DNA of 64,000 bases, taken from NCBI RefSeq assembly GCF_029626225.1, contig NZ_JARUBP010000001.1, forward strand, positions 6,324,001-6,388,000, in the 5' to 3' direction. Each line of letters starts with the position of its first letter. Within the stretch, counting starts at the first letter, position 1. The translations under genes were made by a program, and so were the position numbers. Shown in pieces: positions 16,231-24,321 of the stretch. Under the pieces are notes generated by a model. The model saw nothing but the letters and a program-made list of their open reading frames with translations, was not told the DNA's origin and ran no database searches. Source of the DNA: Asanoa sp. WMMD1127. Lineage in GTDB: Bacteria > Actinomycetota > Actinomycetes > Mycobacteriales > Micromonosporaceae.

Positions 16231-17192
16231 CGTGGCCGGCTCGCGGTGAGCAGGACGACGGCGATCCGCTCCGCGTGCGCGTACGCCGGGCCGTCGAGCT
16301 CCTCGCCGTAGACGTCCGGGTCGACCTCGCGGTAGGTCCACTCGAGGCCGGTGCCGGCCAGCCGCTCGGCGGCGGCCGCGCGGAACGGGTCGCGGCCGTC
16401 GACCACGCCGGTGCCCGCGAAGAGCACCAGGTCGCCGCCGGGCGCGAGGCGCCGGTGGGCCGCGTCGATGATCTTCATGGGCAGCTCGTGCCCGTTGGGA
16501 CCGCCATGGCGGTACGCCCGCCCCGCCGGGTCGATCATGAACGGCGGGTTGGAGATGATCAGGTCGAAGGCCCCGTCGACGTCGTCGAGCAGGTCGCTGT
16601 GGCACGCCTTGACGTTCGTGGCGCCGGCGAGCGCGGCGTTGACGTCCGCGTACCGCAGGGCCGTGGGGTTGATGTCGACGGCCAGCACCTCGGCCTGCTG
16701 CGTCCGCTTGGCCACCGCCACGGCGCCGGCGCCCGTGCCGCAGCCGATGTCGACGGCCCGCCGGACCGGCTCCCCGCGCCCCTCGACGTGGGCGACGGCG
16801 GCGTCGGCCATCCGGTAGGTGTCCGGGCCGAGGAACACCGCGTCGGCCGCGTCGGTGGGGAACGCGGAATGGGCGAACAGCTCGTCGTCGTACGTCGAGA
16901 ACCGCACGCTGCTCCGCCAGCCGGCGCCGTGCGGCTCCCGGACGCCGGCCCGGTCCATCAGCGCGACGATCCGCGCCGGCAGGGTCTCGTCGCTGAAGGG
17001 CCGGCTCCAGCCGAACACGCCCCGCAGGTCCGTGGCCCACGCGTTCTCCGGCCGGCGGTTGACCCGCGCGTGCGTGGCGGGAGTGACGGTCGTGAAGCGG
17101 TAGCCGGCATCCCGGAGGGCGGCGCCGAGCTCGCGCAGAGCGGCGTCGCCCTGTGCCGAGCCGGACCGCGCGGCGCTGTCGGTCAGGGTCAT
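16227..17192 (-). CDS. Class I SAM-dependent methyltransferase (NPPF type)
   Basis: A 321-residue methyltransferase. SAM binding is seen in AVDIGCGTGAGAVAVA and AVDINPTALRYADVNAAL, and the catalytic SNPPF motif at about residue 219 is that of N-methyltransferases acting on RNA bases or glutamine. The N-terminal 130 residues form a separate domain (VFGWSRPFSDETLP) found in actinobacterial homologues. The target is unknown. The ATG at 17192 starts a two-gene operon with the carboxylate-amine ligase gene and is divergent from a hydrolase gene. Confidence 0.85.
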   Translation of the reverse strand: MTLTDSAARSGSAQGDAALRELGAALRDAGYRFTTVTPATHARVNRRPENAWATDLRGVFGWSRPFSDETLPARIVALMDRAGVREPHGAGWRSSVRFSTYDDELFAHSAFPTDAADAVFLGPDTYRMADAAVAHVEGRGEPVRRAVDIGCGTGAGAVAVAKRTQQAEVLAVDINPTALRYADVNAALAGATNVKACHSDLLDDVDGAFDLIISNPPFMIDPAGRAYRHGGPNGHELPMKIIDAAHRRLAPGGDLVLFAGTGVVDGRDPFRAAAAERLAGTGLEWTYREVDPDVYGEELDGPAYAHAERIAVVLLTASRPR

Positions 17193-17269
17193 GGCCCGCG
17201 AGTGCCCGGTTTCCGCGCATTCAATCCTTGATCGTTTGGTCACCGCGCCCGTGGGTACGCCCGCATCCC

Positions 17270-18007
17270 GTGGGCGTGACCGTGGTTTCCACCTATCACC
17301 GTGCGTTTCCGGGGCCCGCCGGGGCGCCACCGGTCGTGCTGGTGCACGGTCTCGCCGTCTCCCACCGCTACCTGCTCCCGCTGGCCGCCGCGCTCGCCGA
17401 TCGGCATCCGGCCTTCGTGGTGGATCTCCCCGGGTTCGGCCGGAGCGGGAAACCGGCTCATGCGCTCGACGTCGGGGCGCACGCCGCACACCTGCTGGCC
17501 TGGTTGGCCGCCCGTGGCCTCGACCGGGCCTGCCTGCTCGGCCACTCGTTCGGCGCGGAGGTGGTGGCCGCCGCCGCCGCGCGCGACCCGCGGCGGGTCG
17601 GCGCCGTCGTGCTCGCGTCGCCGACCAGTGACCCGGCGGCCCGCAGCCGGTCGCGGCAGATCGGGCGCTGGCTGCGGGACGTGCCGCGGGAGGAGCTGTG
17701 GCAGGTGCCGGTGTTCGTCCGCGACGTCCGGGACGCCGGGCCGGTGCGGATCTTCCGTACGCTCGGCCATTCGGTCCACAACGCCATCGAGGACGACGCT
17801 GCCCGCCTGCGCGTGCCGGTGCTGGTCGTCCGCGGGGCACGCGACCCGGTCGTACCCCGGGCCTGGGCGGAGCGGCTCGGCCCGACCGTGACGGTTCCCG
17901 GCGCCCCGCACAACGTCGTGGCCACCGCGCCCGGGGCCGTGGCCGACGCGGTAGCCGGCTTCCTGTCGCCGGCTCAGCCCGCCGCGGCGGCCGCCACGTT
18001 GCGGTAG
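17270..18007 (+). CDS. Alpha/beta-fold hydrolase
   Basis: A hydrolase of about 245 residues. The nucleophile is the Ser of LLGHSFGAEVV, the oxyanion region is VVLVHGLAVSHRYL, the acid is in RGARDPVVP, and the His is in PGAPHNVV. Start is uncertain among GTG codons at 17270, 17276 and 17282, with no clear ribosome site at any. The C-terminal 34 bases overlap the convergent STAS gene. Substrate unknown. Confidence 0.78.
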   Translation: MGVTVVSTYHRAFPGPAGAPPVVLVHGLAVSHRYLLPLAAALADRHPAFVVDLPGFGRSGKPAHALDVGAHAAHLLAWLAARGLDRACLLGHSFGAEVVAAAAARDPRRVGAVVLASPTSDPAARSRSRQIGRWLRDVPREELWQVPVFVRDVRDAGPVRIFRTLGHSVHNAIEDDAARLRVPVLVVRGARDPVVPRAWAERLGPTVTVPGAPHNVVATAPGAVADAVAGFLSPAQPAAAAATLR

Positions 18008-18321
18008 GTCGCGAAACGCTGGTCCAGGTTGGTGGTGCGCAGGAGCCGGCGCGGCTGCGCGGCGAGGTCGGCGAGGCGCAGCCAGCCACCGGCCGCCTCG
18101 GCCCGGCGGTGGGCGGACAGCAGCGCGGCCAGGCCGGTGGAGTCGACGAACGGCACCTGGCCGAGGTCCAGCACGAGGCGGGCAGGCCCGGCCGCGAGGA
18201 CGCGGTCGAGGTGGCCGCGCAGCAGTTCGACGCTGTCGAAGTCGAGGGTGCCGCGGACGCGTACCAGCTGGAACTGTTCCCGTTCCTCGACGTCGACCGC
18301 GAGGCCCTCCGCGTGGGTCAT
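17974..18321 (-). CDS. STAS-domain anti-sigma factor antagonist
   Basis: A 115-residue single STAS domain. The phosphorylatable Ser is in PFVDSTGLAAL (about residue 62), the motif that an RsbW-type kinase phosphorylates and a PP2C phosphatase restores in partner switching. The dephosphorylated form would bind an anti-sigma kinase and free a sigma factor. It overlaps the phosphatase gene by four bases (ATGA at 18318-18321), so the two products should be made together. No kinase or sigma factor gene is in the window. Confidence 0.88.
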   Translation of the reverse strand: MTHAEGLAVDVEEREQFQLVRVRGTLDFDSVELLRGHLDRVLAAGPARLVLDLGQVPFVDSTGLAALLSAHRRAEAAGGWLRLADLAAQPRRLLRTTNLDQRFATYRNVAAAAAG

Positions 18322-19529
18322 GGCTGGGTCCGTTCCGCGGCCGCGCCGGACCAGTCCATGAGCAGCAGCGTGGCGTCGTCGGCGGGCGGGCCGTCCTGGT
18401 GGGAGATGGCGGCCCGGGCCAGGCGCCGCAGCGTCTCGGGGCCGGGCAGCGCGTCGGCCGCGCACCGTTCGGCCAGGTCGACCAGCCGCGGCACGCCGAA
18501 CCGGTCGCCGCCGGCGCCCGGCGCCTCGACCACCCCGTCCGTGTAGAGCAGCAGTCGGTCGTCGGGTTCGAGCATCTCCTCACCCACCTCGATCGTGCTG
18601 TCGTCGATCCCCATCGGCATCCGCCGTCCGCCGGCCAGCGCCCGCACCGCCTTGCCGTGCCGCAGCAGCAACGGCGCCGGGTGACCGGCGTTGATGTAGC
18701 GCAGCTTGCCGGTGTCCATGTCGAGCTCGGCCAGCACGCCCGTGACGAACCGCAGATCCGGGAACTGCTGGGTCAGGGCGGCGTCGGCCGCGCGGGCCAG
18801 CGCGTAGAGGCCGTGGCCGTCGCGGCGGGCCGCCCGGATCGCGGAGAGCGCGGCGGCGCAGGTCAGGCCGGCGGTGAGCCCGCGGCCCATCGCGTCCAGC
18901 ACGGCCAGCTTGATCACGGCCCCGTCCGCCGCGTAGTCGTAGGCGTCGCCGCCGACGTCGTAGCAGGGTTCCAGGATCGCGCTCACCGTGGCGCGGCGGC
19001 AGCTGAAGGTCAGCGGCGGCAGCAGGGACAGCAGCAGCTCCCCGGCGGGGGACATCGCCTGCGTACGGCGTACCTGCTGCAGCCCGTCGCCGTAGGGCAT
19101 CTTGACCGTGATGAGGTGGCCGAGCAGTCCGACGAGGTCGACGGCGTGCCGCTCGAACCGGGCCGGGTCGGCGGGCGCCTCGTGGGCGATCACCTCCGCG
19201 ACCCCCAGCCGTTCGGCGCCGTCGACCATCGGGATCCAGAGCCGGTAGGCGCCGTCGTCGTCGCCCGCAGCGAGCGGCCGGATGGTGGTGAACGCGCGAC
19301 CGGCCAGCGTGCCGTGCACCGTCAGGGGCGGCGGCGTGGGCTTGCCACGCTCGGGCATCGCCCGCAGCCGGAGTTGCTCATGGTCGATCAGATAGATGGT
19401 GACCTCGAGCGCCAACGGCCGCGTGGCCGTGTTGATCTCGCCGGCCAGCTCGTCCGGTTGGGCGAGCCGCACCCGGCGGAGCAGGTCCACGATGGCCGCG
19501 TGCCAGGCCCGGTCGCTGACCGCCGCCAC
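18318..19529 (-). CDS. SpoIIE/RsbU-type PP2C protein phosphatase
   Basis: A 403-residue protein. Residues 1-165 look like a GAF-type sensor domain, and 175-395 the PP2C catalytic domain. Metal-binding aspartates are visible in YDVGGDAYDY, VLDAMGRGLTAG, LLYTDGVVEAP and PADDATLLLMDW. It would remove phosphate from a STAS antagonist and so switch on a sigma factor in response to a signal. The GTG at 19529 has GGAGG six bases upstream. A SigB-like promoter motif (19583-19559, minus strand) lies just ahead. Confidence 0.88.
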   Translation of the reverse strand: MAAVSDRAWHAAIVDLLRRVRLAQPDELAGEINTATRPLALEVTIYLIDHEQLRLRAMPERGKPTPPPLTVHGTLAGRAFTTIRPLAAGDDDGAYRLWIPMVDGAERLGVAEVIAHEAPADPARFERHAVDLVGLLGHLITVKMPYGDGLQQVRRTQAMSPAGELLLSLLPPLTFSCRRATVSAILEPCYDVGGDAYDYAADGAVIKLAVLDAMGRGLTAGLTCAAALSAIRAARRDGHGLYALARAADAALTQQFPDLRFVTGVLAELDMDTGKLRYINAGHPAPLLLRHGKAVRALAGGRRMPMGIDDSTIEVGEEMLEPDDRLLLYTDGVVEAPGAGGDRFGVPRLVDLAERCAADALPGPETLRRLARAAISHQDGPPADDATLLLMDWSGAAAERTQP

Positions 19530-19558
19530 GCCGCACCTCCGTCCTGGGGAAGGGCCGC

Positions 19559-19613
19559 ATGCCCGCCACCGAAACCGCTAAACGGCGGTTAGACCATGGA
19601 CCGGAGGGGGTAC
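19559..19613. promoter_or_regulatory. Divergent SigB-like promoter motifs around a hairpin
   Basis: Streptomyces SigB-type promoters follow GNNT, 14-16 bases, then GGGTAC or GGGTAT. On the minus strand GTTT (19583-19580), 15 bases, then GGGCAT (19564-19559) precedes the phosphatase gene. On the plus strand GGTT (19587-19590), 17 bases, then GGGTAC (19608-19613) precedes the second STAS gene. AACCGC (19573-19578) and GCGGTT (19585-19590) form an inverted repeat over both -35 regions. Motif matches are imperfect, so this is a prediction. Confidence 0.45.
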
Positions 19614-19668
19614 GCATCTCCGGTTGCATCGATTTCGTCGTCGATTTGTTGAGATTTGGGGAGGCGTC

Positions 19669-20010
19669 GTGGACTGGGACTGCATGGTCGAACGGACACC
19701 GGACGGCATCGTCGTCAAGCCGGTCGGGCCGCTCGACCTGGACAGCGCCGCGGCCCTGCGGGGCGTGCTGCAGGCGGCGGTGAAGACCGGCGCGCACCGG
19801 GTGGAGGTCGATCTGGAGAACGTCGACTTCGTCGACTCGACCGCCATCGGGGTGTTCGTCGCCACCCGCCGGGCCGCGGACGACCGGGCCGCCACGTTCG
19901 GGTTGCGCAACGCGGGTCCGATGGTGCGGATGGTGCTGCAGATCGCCAACCTGACGACGCTGCTGGCGCCGGACGAGCGGCCGGCGGCCGCGGCGGGCTC
20001 CGGGGCCTGA
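19669..20010 (+). CDS. STAS-domain anti-sigma factor antagonist, second copy
   Basis: A 113-residue STAS protein, divergent from the phosphatase-STAS operon. The phospho-acceptor Ser is in DFVDSTAIGVFV (about residue 58). It is similar in size to, but clearly different in sequence from, the product of 17974-18321. Two antagonists beside one phosphatase suggest one switch with two outputs, or one antagonist of a kinase and one scaffold partner. The GTG at 19669 has GGGGAGG four bases upstream, and a SigB-like motif lies at 19587-19613. Confidence 0.87.
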   Translation: MDWDCMVERTPDGIVVKPVGPLDLDSAAALRGVLQAAVKTGAHRVEVDLENVDFVDSTAIGVFVATRRAADDRAATFGLRNAGPMVRMVLQIANLTTLLAPDERPAAAAGSGA

Positions 20011-20022
20011 CTCGCCGCTTGG

Positions 20023-20607
20023 TCACCGCCAGGGCAGCAGGCGCCGAGCCACGCCGCGGGCGGTGGCCGCGGTCCGGTAAGACTGCACCAGGTACGAGCC
20101 GCAGGCGATGTTGGCGCCGGCGAGCACGGGCACGACGTACTGGGCGACCCGCTGGCGCCGCTGCCACCGCGCGAGCTCCGGGGGCGTGCCCTCGGTGGGC
20201 TGCGAGGCGTCGCGCACCTCCAGCTTCTCGCCGGCCGCCTGCCGCTGCTCGGCGAGCTTGCCGATCTGCATGCCCGAGTACGCGGCGTAGGCGGTCGCCC
20301 CCGCGCCGGCCAGCGCCAGCCCGGCCTTGAGGGCGCCGACGGTGCCGAATCCCTGCTGCAGGGCCAGCCGTCGCCCACCGACCCGGGTCAGCTGCAGCCC
20401 GGCGAGGAGCGTGGCGCCGATCCCGGCCCACTGCGCGGACGCGAACCGCTGCCAGGCCGACGAAGCGACCCGGATGCGGTCGATGCCCTACTCGAGGTCG
20501 GCACCGGACTTGTTGACGCCGGCGACCCCCATGACGGTGCCGCCGAACCAGAGCGCCGACCCGAGGTCATGCACCGCTTGCGCCGCGGCGTGATTGTCAG
20601 TACGCAT
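20023..20607 (-). pseudogene. Small hydrophobic conserved-type protein interrupted by in-frame TAG
   Basis: From the ATG at 20607 one frame runs 195 codons to 20023, broken only by TAG at 20490-20488 (codon 40). Before the stop it reads MRTDNHAAAQAVHDLGSALW, and after it the same frame continues as GIDRIRVASSAWQRF and on through two hydrophobic segments to LAEQRQAAGEKLEV. Codon usage and hydrophobic pattern are continuous across the stop, and CAG to TAG (Gln) would be a one-base change. An 82-codon fragment from 20271 could still be made. No function known. A sequencing error would restore an intact gene. Confidence 0.72.
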
Positions 20608-20691
20608 GAGGGCCGCGTACCCGACGCGCCGCGACACAAACGGGCTCGGTCTCCTACCCGACCACTTTGGCCGCTCGACGCGGCGGCTGGG

Positions 20692-21081
20692 TCAGCGTTC
20701 GGCCGGCTGCCACCAGGAGAGGTTGGCCTTCGCGTGGGCTGCCGGCTCGATGACCTCCCAGATGTCCGTCACCAGCCCGCCGTCGAAGCGGAAGATGTCG
20801 ACAACGGTGATCTCGGGGCCGCCGTCCGGAAGCCAGCGCCGGGAATGCATCACGACGTGGTCGCCGTCGGCGACGACGTGCTGGATCTCCACCCGCATGT
20901 CGGCCAGCGGCACCAGGGCGGCACCCACCGCGTCGAGCCACTCGGCCTTGGTGGCCGAGGTCGCGTCCGGCCGGTGGTGCGTGAAGTCGTCGCTCAACAC
21001 CGACCTGAGCCCGTCGACCTTGCCTGTGCCGAGAAGCTCCGCCAGCGCCCGTTCGATGATCGCCTTGTTGTCCGTCGTCAT
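20692..21081 (-). CDS. SnoaL-like/NTF2-fold protein
   Basis: A 129-residue single-domain protein of the SnoaL/NTF2 fold: an N-terminal helical part (NKAIIERALAELLGTGKVDG), then DDFTHHRPDATS and the curved sheet ending DIFRFDGGLVTDIWEVIEP. Members include polyketide cyclases, limonene epoxide hydrolases and many uncharacterised proteins; no catalytic role can be assigned here. The ATG at 21081 fits the domain better than an upstream in-frame start. It is divergent from an XRE-family regulator with 88 bases between them, a common regulator-target layout. Confidence 0.8.
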   Translation of the reverse strand: MTTDNKAIIERALAELLGTGKVDGLRSVLSDDFTHHRPDATSATKAEWLDAVGAALVPLADMRVEIQHVVADGDHVVMHSRRWLPDGGPEITVVDIFRFDGGLVTDIWEVIEPAAHAKANLSWWQPAER

Positions 21082-21169
21082 GCCGGCAATGTTTCGGCGT
21101 CTGGCGCCGCCTGTCGATGACATCGGATTTCATGGCCACGCGGCGGTCGGCTGGGTACCGTCGCTGATC

Positions 21170-21955
21170 ATGAGCACGGTCGGCGAGCTGTTGCGGCAAT
21201 GGCGCCATCGACGCGGCGTCAGCCAGCTCGACCTGGCGATCGCGGCCGACGTCTCGGCGCGGCACGTCAGCCTGGTCGAGACGGGCAAGTCGAACCCGAG
21301 CGCCGACATGGTGCTGCGGCTTGCGGAGCAGCTGCACGTGCCGCTGCGCGACCGCAACCGCCTCCTGCTGGCCGCCGGCTTCGCGCCGCGCTATCCCGAG
21401 CGCCCACTGTCGAGCGAGGCCATGTCCGCGGCCCGCCAGGCGGTCGCGCGGGTGTTGCGGGCGCACGAGCCGTACCCGGCCCTCGTCTTCGACCGCCGCT
21501 GGAACATCATCTCGACCAACCGCGCGGTCGACCCCTTCTTCGCGCACGTCGACCCCGATCTGCTGCGCCCGCCGGTCAACCTGGTCCGGCTGGGCCTGCA
21601 CCCCCGCGGCCTGGCGTCGCTGGTGGTGAACCTGTCCGACGTGCGCGCGGTCTTCCGCTCACGGATCGCCCGCCAACTCGCGGCCAGACCGGACCCCGAA
21701 CTCACCACGCTGTACGAGGAGCTACTCGCGCCGACGTCCCCTGAGGACACCGCCGGCGAGCGGCCTGGAGCGGACGTCGTGATCCCGATGATCATCCGAA
21801 TCGCGGACCGCGAGCTGCGACTCTTCTCGACCATCACCACCTTCGGCACGCCGCTGGACATCACCCTGGACGAGGTCGCGATCGAGTCGTACTACCCCGC
21901 CGACGAAGCCAGCGCCGCCTACTTCACGAAGGCCGACGACGCCGACCCGCCATGA
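21170..21955 (+). CDS. XRE-family regulator with MmyB-like C-terminal domain
   Basis: A 261-residue regulator. Residues 5-65 form the helix-turn-helix (GELLRQWRHRRGVSQLDLA, then SARHVSLVETGKSNPS). Residues 95-250 match the MmyB-like ligand domain, which has a PAS-like fold in characterised members (YPALVFDRRWNIISTNRAV). It probably controls the divergent SnoaL-like gene. TACCGT at 21156-21161 ends eight bases before the ATG and no ribosome site is seen, so the transcript may be leaderless. The 227 bases downstream hold only imperfect GC-rich repeats and no gene. Confidence 0.86.
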   Translation: MSTVGELLRQWRHRRGVSQLDLAIAADVSARHVSLVETGKSNPSADMVLRLAEQLHVPLRDRNRLLLAAGFAPRYPERPLSSEAMSAARQAVARVLRAHEPYPALVFDRRWNIISTNRAVDPFFAHVDPDLLRPPVNLVRLGLHPRGLASLVVNLSDVRAVFRSRIARQLAARPDPELTTLYEELLAPTSPEDTAGERPGADVVIPMIIRIADRELRLFSTITTFGTPLDITLDEVAIESYYPADEASAAYFTKADDADPP

Positions 21956-22182
21956 CGGCGCCCGGGCTCGCCGACGAGGCGATGAACCGACGGCGGTGGC
22001 GGCGGGGCAAGGCAGCGCCGGACCCGCCGACACGGCCGCGACCGACGGTGGCGGCGGCGCGGCAAGGCGGCCCAGAACGGAGCGACCAATCATCAGGTGC
22101 CGGTCGAAGAACCGTTCGCGCACACGAAGTGCGCGCGTCGCCCCGGCCCAGGCGTCGTGCCGCGACGTCGGCGCAGCGGCCG

Positions 22183-22638
22183 TCAGACGTAGATGCGGCT
22201 GACGGTTTCCGCGACGCAGACCGGCTTGTCGCTGCCGTTGTTCTCGACCGTGACCTTGGCGACGAGTTGCACGCCGCCCGGGACCGGGTCGACCGCGGCG
22301 ATTTCCGCGCTGACGCGGACCGATGTGCCGACGCGGACGGGGGCCGGGAAGCGGACGCGGTTGAGGCCGTAGTTGACGCCCATCCGCGTGCCCTTGACCG
22401 TGTAGAGGTCGCCGACCAGGGCCGGCAGGAGCGACAGGGTCAGGAAGCCGTGGGCGACCGGGCCGCCGAACGGGCTCGTGGCGGCGCGCTCCGGGTCGAC
22501 GTGGATCCACTGGTGGTCGTCGGTGGCGTCGGCGAACAGGTTGACGCGGGCCTGGTCGACCTCGAACCACTCGCCGGGGCCCAGGGTCTCGCCGACCGCG
22601 GCGGCCAGGTCCTCGACGGATGCGAACTCGCGTTTCAT
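22183..22638 (-). CDS. MaoC-family dehydratase
   Basis: A 151-residue hot-dog-fold protein. The hydratase motif FADATDDHQWIHVDPERA with the following PFGGPVAHGFLTLSLL gives the Asp/His pair of R-specific enoyl-CoA hydratases. It would hydrate a trans-2-enoyl-CoA. The ATG overlaps the acyl-CoA dehydrogenase stop by four bases, so dehydrogenation and hydration are encoded as a coupled pair. The substrate is not determined; chain length cannot be read from the sequence. Confidence 0.88.
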   Translation of the reverse strand: MKREFASVEDLAAAVGETLGPGEWFEVDQARVNLFADATDDHQWIHVDPERAATSPFGGPVAHGFLTLSLLPALVGDLYTVKGTRMGVNYGLNRVRFPAPVRVGTSVRVSAEIAAVDPVPGGVQLVAKVTVENNGSDKPVCVAETVSRIYV

Positions 22639-23807
22639 GCCAGGTGTCCTCCGATTTCGGTGTAGCCGCGGAGCAGGTCGCGGGAGATGATCAGGCGCTG
22701 CATCTCGTCGGTGCCCTCGAAGATGCGCAGCAGGCGCATCTGCCGGTACCAGCGTTCGATCGGCAGCTCGCGCGTGTAGCCCATGCCGCCGTGGATCTGG
22801 AGCACGCGGTCGACGACGTCGTTGACCATGCGCGCACCGTACAACTTCGCCATGGACGAGGCGTGCCGCGCGTCGGTGCCCTGGTCGACCGTCCACGCGG
22901 CGCGCAGGATCAGCCAGCGCGCGGCCTCGAGCTCGGTCTCGGAGTCGGCGATCATCCACTGGATCGCCTGGTTGGTGGCGAGCGGCTTGCCGAAGGTCTC
23001 GCGCGTCTTGGCGTGCTCGATCGCCATCCGCAGCGCCCGCTCGGCGACCCCGACCGCGTGCGACGGGATGATGTAGCGGCCCTTGCCGATCCACTGCATC
23101 CCCAGCGCGAAGCCCTGGCCGACCTCGCCGAGCACGTTACGCCCGGGCACCCGCACCGAGTCGAAGACGAGCGACGCCGGGCCACCCTCACCCATCGTCT
23201 GGATGAACTCCGACCGCCACCCCATCGACCGGTCGACGAGGAACGCGGTGCTACCGCCGGAGCGTACGTCCTGATCGGGATCCGACACCGCCACCACGAT
23301 CGCGAAATCGGCGTCGTTGCCGTTGGTGATGAAGGTCTTCTCGCCGTCGAGGATCCAGTCGTCACCGTCGCGGCGCGCGGTCATCCGGATGTTGGCGGCG
23401 TCGGAGCCGGCGCCGGGCTCGGTGATCGCGAAGCAGGAGATCCGGTCACCCTCGATCGTGGGTACGAGGAACTCGGCCTTCTGCTCCTCGTTGGCGAAGA
23501 AGAGGATGTTGTCGGCCTCGCCACCGAACCGGAACGGCACCCACGAGCGCCCGATCTCGGTCCAGATCAGCGACTGCATGACGGCCGGCAGGTCCATGCC
23601 GCCGTACTCCTCCGGCGTCGCCAGCCCCCAGAACCCGAACGCGCGCGCCTTGCCCTGCAACTCGCGCAGCTCGTCGAGGCGCAGCCCGGGCTCGTGCGCC
23701 CGCTCGCGCCGCAACACCTCCTGCTCGAGCGGCATCACTTCCTTACGGATGAACGTCCGGGCGGTCTCCCGGATCGCCTTCTCCTCGTCACTCAGCGAAA
23801 AGTCCAC
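22635..23807 (-). CDS. Acyl-CoA dehydrogenase
   Basis: A 390-residue flavoprotein with the usual three parts: N-terminal helices, middle sheet domain (CFAITEPGAGSDAANI at about 140), and C-terminal helices. The catalytic Glu region reads RIFEGTDEMQ near 368. It would oxidise an acyl-CoA to the enoyl-CoA and pass electrons to ETF. It is the first gene of the pair with maoC. Sequence such as WYRQMRLLRIFEGTDE is typical of the medium/long-chain or branched group; the exact substrate is open. Confidence 0.9.
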   Translation of the reverse strand: MDFSLSDEEKAIRETARTFIRKEVMPLEQEVLRRERAHEPGLRLDELRELQGKARAFGFWGLATPEEYGGMDLPAVMQSLIWTEIGRSWVPFRFGGEADNILFFANEEQKAEFLVPTIEGDRISCFAITEPGAGSDAANIRMTARRDGDDWILDGEKTFITNGNDADFAIVVAVSDPDQDVRSGGSTAFLVDRSMGWRSEFIQTMGEGGPASLVFDSVRVPGRNVLGEVGQGFALGMQWIGKGRYIIPSHAVGVAERALRMAIEHAKTRETFGKPLATNQAIQWMIADSETELEAARWLILRAAWTVDQGTDARHASSMAKLYGARMVNDVVDRVLQIHGGMGYTRELPIERWYRQMRLLRIFEGTDEMQRLIISRDLLRGYTEIGGHLA

Positions 23808-24321
23808 AATGGCCCTCCCCAGAACCCAATCCGACGGCGTAGCGATTGATCAGTTGTCTGGCTTGCCGCGTCATCCGGACAGGAGTAGTCCGCATGACGC
23901 CTCTATGTTTGCCGCGGCCACAGCCGTCGACGTTGTGGCACTCCGCGCCGGCCAAGCGAGCTCCGGCGCCTGGCCGCAGGCGAGGCCAGCGTCCGCCGTA
24001 ACCACAGCCACGGCCGTCGCCGTCGTGCGCGTCGCGCACCGCACAGGCAGCCAAGCCCGCGCCCGGTAGCAAGCCGCGGCCGGCGTCCGCGGTGACCGCC
24101 GGCCGGTTCCGGTGGCTTGGGCCAGTGCTTGCACCGTCGCCCGCGCCGCGGACCGCCCGGCGTCGGCCGCGCCCTGCCGCCGCTGCGGCACGGATTCGGC
24201 CGCCTGCGGGCGGCGGCGCCCGGCGTCGGCCGCGCCCTGCCGGCACTGCGGCATGGCTTCGGCCGCCTGCGGGCGGCGGCGCTGGCGCATCATGACGTCC
24301 TCAGCTCGACGCGGCCCCGGC
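23808..24321. other. 514-bp intergenic stretch with degenerate GC-rich repeats
   Basis: No gene can be supported here. Several frames are open because of the base composition, but their translations are low-complexity Ala/Arg/Pro runs, and none has a placed ribosome site with a recognisable domain. The right part holds two 63-bp direct repeats (24158-24283). To the left there are shorter, decayed similarities around 23980-24010 and 24075-24110, each with a GGCC-GCGTCCGC core. It separates two minus-strand catabolic operons. Confidence 0.6.
24158..24283. repeat. Two 63-bp direct repeats
   Basis: Units 24158-24220 and 24221-24283 are adjacent and agree at 58 of 63 positions by direct comparison. 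Each begins CGGCGTCGGCCGCGCCCTGC and ends with CGCCTGCGGGCGGCGGCG, a segment that can form a hairpin (CGCC..GGCG). Length is a multiple of three, but no protein is supported. Function unknown. Confidence 0.8.

Noticed and set aside
21956-22182. Gene in the gap after the XRE regulator
   Set aside because: Open frames there are short, Arg/Gly/Ala-rich, and come from two imperfect GC-rich repeats; no start with a ribosome site.
23871-24293. Minus-strand 140-codon frame over the 63-bp repeats
   Set aside because: The product is an Ala/Arg/Gln-rich repeat with no domain and no ribosome site. Repeat length being a multiple of three is not enough.
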